25,868 bases of DNA from NCBI GenBank assembly GCA_016783285.1, contig JADHWW010000126.1, forward strand, positions 1 through 25,868, read 5' to 3'. This stretch comes from Anaerolineae bacterium (lineage in GTDB: Bacteria > Chloroflexota > Anaerolineae > B4-G1). The notes under the pieces were generated by a model, which was not told the origin of the DNA, ran no database searches, and saw only the letters and a list, made by a program, of their open reading frames with translations. The number at the start of each line of letters is the position of its first letter. The stretch's first letter is position 1. Of this stretch, positions 22,181-25,868 are shown piece after piece. The position numbers and the translations under genes were made by a program.

Positions 22181-22321
22181 GATATTCCTCGGTCATCATG
22201 ACATCAATTCCGCTGCGTAGTGGCGACACATTCCTGGAAGCATGTTTCGTTGAGTGAGGCTCCACATCTCCCGAACCGCCCTCTGTTGCTGAAGTGACAC
22301 CTGTGGAATGCATCGCCCCTG

Positions 22322-22720
22322 CTACGTCCCATAATCCAACAGCCCCTCAGCCGGCACGCCGACTCACCCCGCCAATACCTCAGCGACGGTGTGGGCGGTG
22401 ACGACCAACCCTGCGCTCATGTCGGCGGGTCCGCTGATGGTGGGGATGCGGGCGCGGGCGCACGCCTCGTCCAGCAGGTCCAGCGCCTTGTCGGGCAGAT
22501 GACGCTCGGGCAGCCAGCCAACCGATAGTTGCACAGCCGCCGCCAGCGCATCCTCGACGATGAGCACGTTGTGGATGCTGGTGAGAAACCGGGTTTTTCG
22601 GAAAAAACCCGGTTTCTGGGACAACGCGACGCACTGCCGGTACTCGCCGGTCGTGGTCGCGCCGATGACGCGCAGACCGCCCCCGCCCGCAGGATGGTGT
22701 GGATCTCGTCGTCGTTCTCA
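22322..22720 (-). pseudogene. ClpB/ClpC AAA+ chaperone remnant
   Basis: Pieces of the first AAA domain appear in order but in different frames. DEIHTILRAGA (Walker B region) is in one frame; GGLRVIGATTTGEYRQCVAL (sensor-1 region) in another; then VEDALAAAVQLSVGWLPERHLPDKALDLLDEACARARIP in the same frame as the second. The segment normally between EYR and the AL..A helix (about 50 residues) is replaced by a palindrome. A TGA at 22364 interrupts EVLAG-VGVPAEGLLDYGT where Clp proteins have a Trp, so a TGG to TGA change is likely. The upstream N-domain and Walker A are gone. Confidence 0.75.
22584..22617. repeat. Perfect 15-bp palindrome in the clp remnant
   Basis: AGAAACCGGGTTTTT (22584-22598), 4 nt, AAAAACCCGGTTTCT (22603-22617). 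It is read in frame as SQKPGFFRKTRF and sits precisely where family sequence is missing, so it looks like an inserted short palindromic element. Its sequence is of a type I expect to be dispersed in this genome. Confidence 0.75.
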
Positions 22721-23155
22721 CATTCCTTCGGCTGGCTCACCGCCACGCCTGCCACGAGAGTACTCTCGCAGTGGAGCCCCGCCACGAGTACTCGCGGTGG
22801 TACTCACGGTGGTACTCGCGGTGGCAGGACAAGCTTTGTGTCCGAGGAGTTCTTGCACGATGCGGATCGCTTTGATGGGGCCGTCCAAGTCCTTTCCGAG
22901 CACCTCCCGATACAGAAACAGCAGTCCGTTGAGCGCCTGATTCTGAGTGGAAGCAGCAACGGTTTCTTCCGTCGCCAGGTGAAGGAGAAAGGCTCTGACG
23001 TCCGAGTAGCCCATCTCCTGTGGGTGGCGTTTGTCGTGGAAGAGGATGAAGCGTTTGATCCAGTCGGCATAGGTTTCTTCGGTGCGGACGGAATAGCCCT
23101 TGAGACGAATGGCGTCGCGAACGCGATCCAAGAGACGTTTGGAACGGTGTTTCAT
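22718..23155 (-). pseudogene. Integron-type tyrosine recombinase remnant
   Basis: 145 aa from ATG 23155 (GGGGAGG five bases upstream). Residues 1-92 are the complete N-terminal DNA-binding domain of an IntI-like integrase (LLDRVRDAIRLKGYSVRTEETYADWIKRFILFH ... AASTQNQALNGLLFLYREVLGKDL). It then jumps to IRIVQELLGHK, the end of the catalytic domain where the active-site Tyr region begins, and runs into repeat-derived sequence. About 150 residues with the Arg-His-x-x-Arg residues are missing, so it is not a recombinase. Confidence 0.8.
22756..22825. repeat. Palindrome plus 12-bp tandem repeats in the integrase tail
   Basis: CGAGAGTACTCTCG (22756-22769) is a perfect 14-bp palindrome. Three 12-bp units follow at 22790-22825: TACTCGCGGTGG, TACTCACGGTGG, TACTCGCGGTGG. 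They form the C-terminal low-complexity tail of the integrase remnant. Confidence 0.8.
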
Positions 23156-23392
23156 TGCCTCCCCTGAAACAGATTTGCGCTACAGTGGTTTCTGCTTTAT
23201 ACTATGCGCGATCAGGATGGAAACCCATTATACAGGGCAACTCCGGAAATGCAAACGATGGAGGCAGGTAGGGGGACTCTCTCTAGCACGTTTGTTTTAG
23301 CGCTGGGGGGGGCTCCGCCTACTAATGGTTAGCCGGCGTTTACACGCTGAGACGGATATGTTCTAGCAGCTCATTGCTCAAGGAGGCGTCAT
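23156..23392. other. Gap between integrase remnant and PARIS-like operon
   Basis: No coding sequence seen in these 237 bp. A TATACT at about 23198 on the plus strand could be part of a promoter for the downstream operon, but no convincing -35 was found. AAGGAGG at 23381-23387 serves the ATPase gene. Confidence 0.35.
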
Positions 23393-24598
23393 ATGTCACA
23401 TATCGTCGAGTTCTCCATTTCAGGCCTGGCTGGACGCAAAGATGTCTACAGCCAAGTCCTAGATAGACACGTAAATGTGTTCTTTGGCCTTAACGGTAGC
23501 GGCAAGACTTCATTGCTCAAGATCCTTCACTCCGCTATGAGCGGTGAGTCAAGGATCCTGAGAAACGTGCCTTTCTCAAGCGCGGAGGTCAAGATCTACT
23601 CCATTACCTACGATCGCATTCTCACTAGAACCATTGACAAGCAACTGGCTGGGGCAGAGAAGGAGGCTGAGCCTGAGTCTGAGGCTGGCGTCAGCGATGT
23701 TATGAGTAGCGTGCAGGAGTATTTTGCACTCACCACAGCCATTCGGGAAGGGGTACCAGAGACCACCAGATTCCCTCAGTGGGAGGAAGAGCCGACAATT
23801 CCCGATAGAACAGCTGGAAGTTTGAGTCACAGATACCTGCCCACATCGCGACTCTACCTGGGCCTGAGAACCATAGAATCCCAGATCATCAGCTCGCGCC
23901 TTGGGGTGCTTTCTGAGGAAGTTCTTGATCGGTGTTTCGCTGAGACGCTGAAGCATCTATGGGCGAACTACTACAGTGATGTCTTGACTGCTGTCAGGGA
24001 AGCTCAAGAAGATGGCTTGGCCAGTATTCTCAAGGCAGTTCTATCCGGAAGGAAGCAGCCCAAGACATCAGTGCAAGAGATAGACTTGAAAACCGCCTAC
24101 AACCGTGTAACAAGGTTTCTGGCACGACAAGGGTCACCAGGCATTCTTGGTTCGCTAGAAGACTTTGAGAAGCACTATGAGGAAAATGAACAACTCAGAA
24201 GCGTAGTCAATGATATTGATGAAATCGAAAGACGAATCGCAGATGCAACATCGCCGCGCGACAAGCTCCAGTCTTTGATTCAAGAGATGTTTACCGGAAA
24301 CAAAGAGGTGCGTTTTAGAGACAAGTCCATAGATGTAATCACATATGATGACGAGAATATCGGCTTGAGCACTCTCTCCTCTGGAGAGAAGCATGTCTTG
24401 CGAATACTCATCGAATCGCTTCTGGCAGACTCAAACAGCATTCTTATTGACGAACCAGAGCTTTCGATGCACGTGGACTGGCAGAAGAATCTCATCAGGA
24501 CTATGCGACAATTGAACTCCGAGGCTCAGTTCATCTTGGCGACGCATTCACCTGAGATTATGGCTGATCTCAGTGATGACAGGATATTCCGTCTATGA
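23393..24598 (+). CDS. AAA_15/ABC-type ATPase, PARIS AriA-like
   Basis: 401 aa. Walker A GLNGSGKTS (32-40), signature LSSGEKH (about 328-334), Walker B SILIDEPELSMHVDWQ (about 348-363) and switch His in LATHSPEI (382-389); a coiled, charged middle (about 90-310) lies between. This is the SMC/OLD-type ABC fold used in anti-phage systems. Paired directly with a DUF4435 gene (ATGA overlap at 24595-24598), it has the composition of AriA in PARIS, which forms a scaffold holding AriB until a phage anti-restriction protein triggers release. An ideal AAGGAGG lies 5 bases upstream of ATG 23393. Base composition is visibly lower in GC than in the flanking genes, suggesting transfer. Confidence 0.75.
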   Translation: MSHIVEFSISGLAGRKDVYSQVLDRHVNVFFGLNGSGKTSLLKILHSAMSGESRILRNVPFSSAEVKIYSITYDRILTRTIDKQLAGAEKEAEPESEAGVSDVMSSVQEYFALTTAIREGVPETTRFPQWEEEPTIPDRTAGSLSHRYLPTSRLYLGLRTIESQIISSRLGVLSEEVLDRCFAETLKHLWANYYSDVLTAVREAQEDGLASILKAVLSGRKQPKTSVQEIDLKTAYNRVTRFLARQGSPGILGSLEDFEKHYEENEQLRSVVNDIDEIERRIADATSPRDKLQSLIQEMFTGNKEVRFRDKSIDVITYDDENIGLSTLSSGEKHVLRILIESLLADSNSILIDEPELSMHVDWQKNLIRTMRQLNSEAQFILATHSPEIMADLSDDRIFRL

Positions 24599-25524
24599 AG
24601 CGGCTAACACACTGTTTCAAAGCGTATCTCAGATACATGCAGATATCACGACATGAGGTCTTCGTCTTTGTAGAAGGCAAAGTAACTGACCCTTACTTTT
24701 ACGGAAACATCTGCGATTGTGTATGCCAACCCGTCAATGTCTCCTACAAGATCTGCAGGTCCCAAGAGCTTTCAAAGGGGAATGGAGGCAAACAAGTTCT
24801 GATCTCGTTTTTCGAATACCTCAGGCGAAAGTCAGCACTCGTTCACACCTTCAAGGGTAAGAGTACCGGGGTCGTATTCTTTCTTGACAAGGATGTGGAC
24901 GATTTCCTGAGAACGCAGCGTCGTTCAGAACATGTAGTTTACACTTTGTATTACGATGTCGAGAACCACATCTTCGTCGAAGGCGATTTGGTTGAAGCAA
25001 CGGCTGCCTCTGCTTCTATGGACCGTCGGGAGGTCTTAGCCTGCATTGGCGACTGCGACCGCTGGCGTCGTGAGGCAGTCAAACAGTGGAAACAATGGGT
25101 CACGCTCTGTCTCTTTGTCGCAAAGAAGAAGGTCAGCTCTGAGTGCAACTATAGAGTGACATCACGTATCAACAATCCCTTACATGGGCCTGTCGATCAG
25201 GCTGCTTACCTCGACCGCTTGCAGAGGATTGAAGGCAAGTTAGGGCTTACGACTAGGCAGTTCAAGAGAGCCTTCCAACGAGTCTCTAGACTGATAGATA
25301 ACATATACGCACAAGGAGAACCTGATCGTGTGTTCAAAGGAAGATGGTACTCGATACTTCTGACGGCCAAGTTAAGGGATAGGATAGGAAGTCGTCCGAT
25401 AGATTCCACAGGTCTGGAAGCTCGTTTGCGGAGCAATGCTGCACAGACACTCGACTTTAGCGAACCCTGGGCAGAGCACTTCAAGGAGCCACTGAGAAAT
25501 CTAGTCCACCAATTGCAGCGTTAG
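24595..25524 (+). CDS. DUF4435/Toprim effector, PARIS AriB-like
   Basis: 309 aa. FVFVEGKVTDPYFY (Glu27) and VVFFLDKDVDDF (Asp98, Asp100) form the Glu and DxD of a Toprim-like site; YYDVENHIF (119-127) matches the conserved Y-x-x-EN motif of DUF4435. The C-terminal 170 residues are helical and have no recognised motif. In PARIS the AriB effector is a Toprim nuclease that cleaves host tRNA after activation, causing abortive infection; the conserved Glu here is in the expected N-terminal position. It overlaps ariA by 4 bp. The alternative is another AAA plus Toprim defence pair. Confidence 0.72.
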   Translation: MKRLTHCFKAYLRYMQISRHEVFVFVEGKVTDPYFYGNICDCVCQPVNVSYKICRSQELSKGNGGKQVLISFFEYLRRKSALVHTFKGKSTGVVFFLDKDVDDFLRTQRRSEHVVYTLYYDVENHIFVEGDLVEATAASASMDRREVLACIGDCDRWRREAVKQWKQWVTLCLFVAKKKVSSECNYRVTSRINNPLHGPVDQAAYLDRLQRIEGKLGLTTRQFKRAFQRVSRLIDNIYAQGEPDRVFKGRWYSILLTAKLRDRIGSRPIDSTGLEARLRSNAAQTLDFSEPWAEHFKEPLRNLVHQLQR

Positions 25525-25868
25525 CCCTCATCGCAAGCAGGTCACCGGCTAACAAGTCGCTGGTGTGTCCTGAAAGCTGTCGTCTGCTAGTTGGTTAAAG
25601 TCCAACCGCGGTAACTGCCAGGAGGCCGCGTAGCAGGCAACCAGTGCTTCTGGGTGACCGGAGGTGCTGAAGCGTTGTAACCTCCTGAAAGGGAGAGCAA
25701 AACCGCAGCCCGCAACATCAGGTGAAAATTGTCAATTTTCGCCCGATATGGGGCCACCGATTTTCGGCCAAGATGGGCCACTCGCAGAGATGGCGCACGG
25801 GAAACTCCTGCTGAAAAAGTGGTAGACGGAATGCATTCGTTAAGGTTAGTCTGAGGGTTCGATATGCA
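25525..25868. ncRNA. Structured non-coding region, possibly group II intron 5' part or IS end
   Basis: No convincing gene. GTGTG at 25563 fits the 5' consensus of group II introns (GUGYG) and is followed by multi-stem potential: GTTGG-N7-CCAAC (25592-25608), TGCC/GGCA and GGAGGT/ACCTCC. Wording such as GTTGTAACCTCC...GGGAGAGCAAAACCGCAG recalls intron domain I leaders. Further on, an 11-bp near-perfect repeat spans 25721-25743 and ATGGGGCCAC/ATGGGCCAC recur 25 bp apart (25748, 25773), the style of IS21-family ends. Any intron-encoded reverse transcriptase would be outside the window. Confidence 0.3.

Noticed and set aside
22181..22321. Promoter or gene in the gap upstream of the nuclease
   Set aside because: No convincing -35/-10 pair or coding pattern was found.
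22364..22624. Stand-alone small protein
   Set aside because: It is a piece of a Clp AAA domain with an inserted palindrome and an internal stop, better called a pseudogene.
23393..25524. Gabija or classical OLD-nuclease system
   Set aside because: The Toprim-like gene is separate and shows the DUF4435 YxxEN motif, and no UvrD-like helicase is present; it remains a fallback alternative.

Overview
This GC-rich window reads as a bacterial chromosome segment, most likely from Chloroflexota or a similar repeat-rich environmental lineage. That assignment is an inference. It rests on the mixture of heptamer-type repeats, many short palindromes, ABC-2 exporters, HicAB/AbiE modules and the general protein style; no rRNA or other firm phylogenetic marker is present. 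A sliding clamp gene (dnaN) and two parS-like ParB sites suggest that the segment is not far from the replication origin. No rRNA or tRNA was recognised.

Layout. At 1-783 (minus) there is the 5' part of an IS1595/ISXO2-type transposase running off the window edge. At 863-3090 (plus) are two paralogous ABC-2 permeases without an ATPase. At 3298-8320 (plus) is a run of enzymes: flavodoxin-like protein, CDP-alcohol phosphatidyltransferase, PPK2 polyphosphate kinase, YtcJ-type amidohydrolase, endonuclease IV and a small methyltransferase. This is followed by a broken thioredoxin and a HicAB toxin-antitoxin module with a clear promoter/operator. From 9503 to 18521 everything is on the minus strand: membrane metallophosphoesterase, an internally deleted histidine kinase, dnaN, an unknown protein, a methyltransferase with a zinc ribbon, an AbiE module with an intact antitoxin but a toxin lacking its catalytic half, an unusual proline-periodic membrane protein, a 270-bp chain of hairpins, and an ABC exporter (permease plus ATPase, probably leaderless).

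The 18.5-19.2 kb interval has no intact gene. It holds two parS-like sites and three 74-bp tandem repeats inserted in a gene remnant between 14-bp direct repeats. Beyond it (minus strand) lies an FtsK-type DNA motor lacking the usual membrane and gamma domains, paired with a small two-helix membrane protein and preceded by a strong promoter with a LexA-type box. Next come a MITE-like inverted repeat, a DUF559/PD-(D/E)XK-type nuclease, and a decay zone with clp and integron-type integrase remnants.

The right end (23393-25524, plus) is a two-gene AAA ATPase + DUF4435/Toprim operon, which I read as a PARIS-like (AriA-AriB) anti-phage system. Its visibly lower GC suggests horizontal acquisition. 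It is followed by a structured non-coding stretch that may be the 5' part of a group II intron and/or an insertion sequence end.

A recurring theme is gene decay by internal deletion (thioredoxin, histidine kinase, AbiEii, Clp, integrase) and invasion of coding or leader DNA by short palindromes. The main candidates for unusual biology are the PARIS-like operon, the hairpin chain at 16186-16455, the 74-bp repeat insertion beside parS, and the SOS-linked FtsK-like pair.
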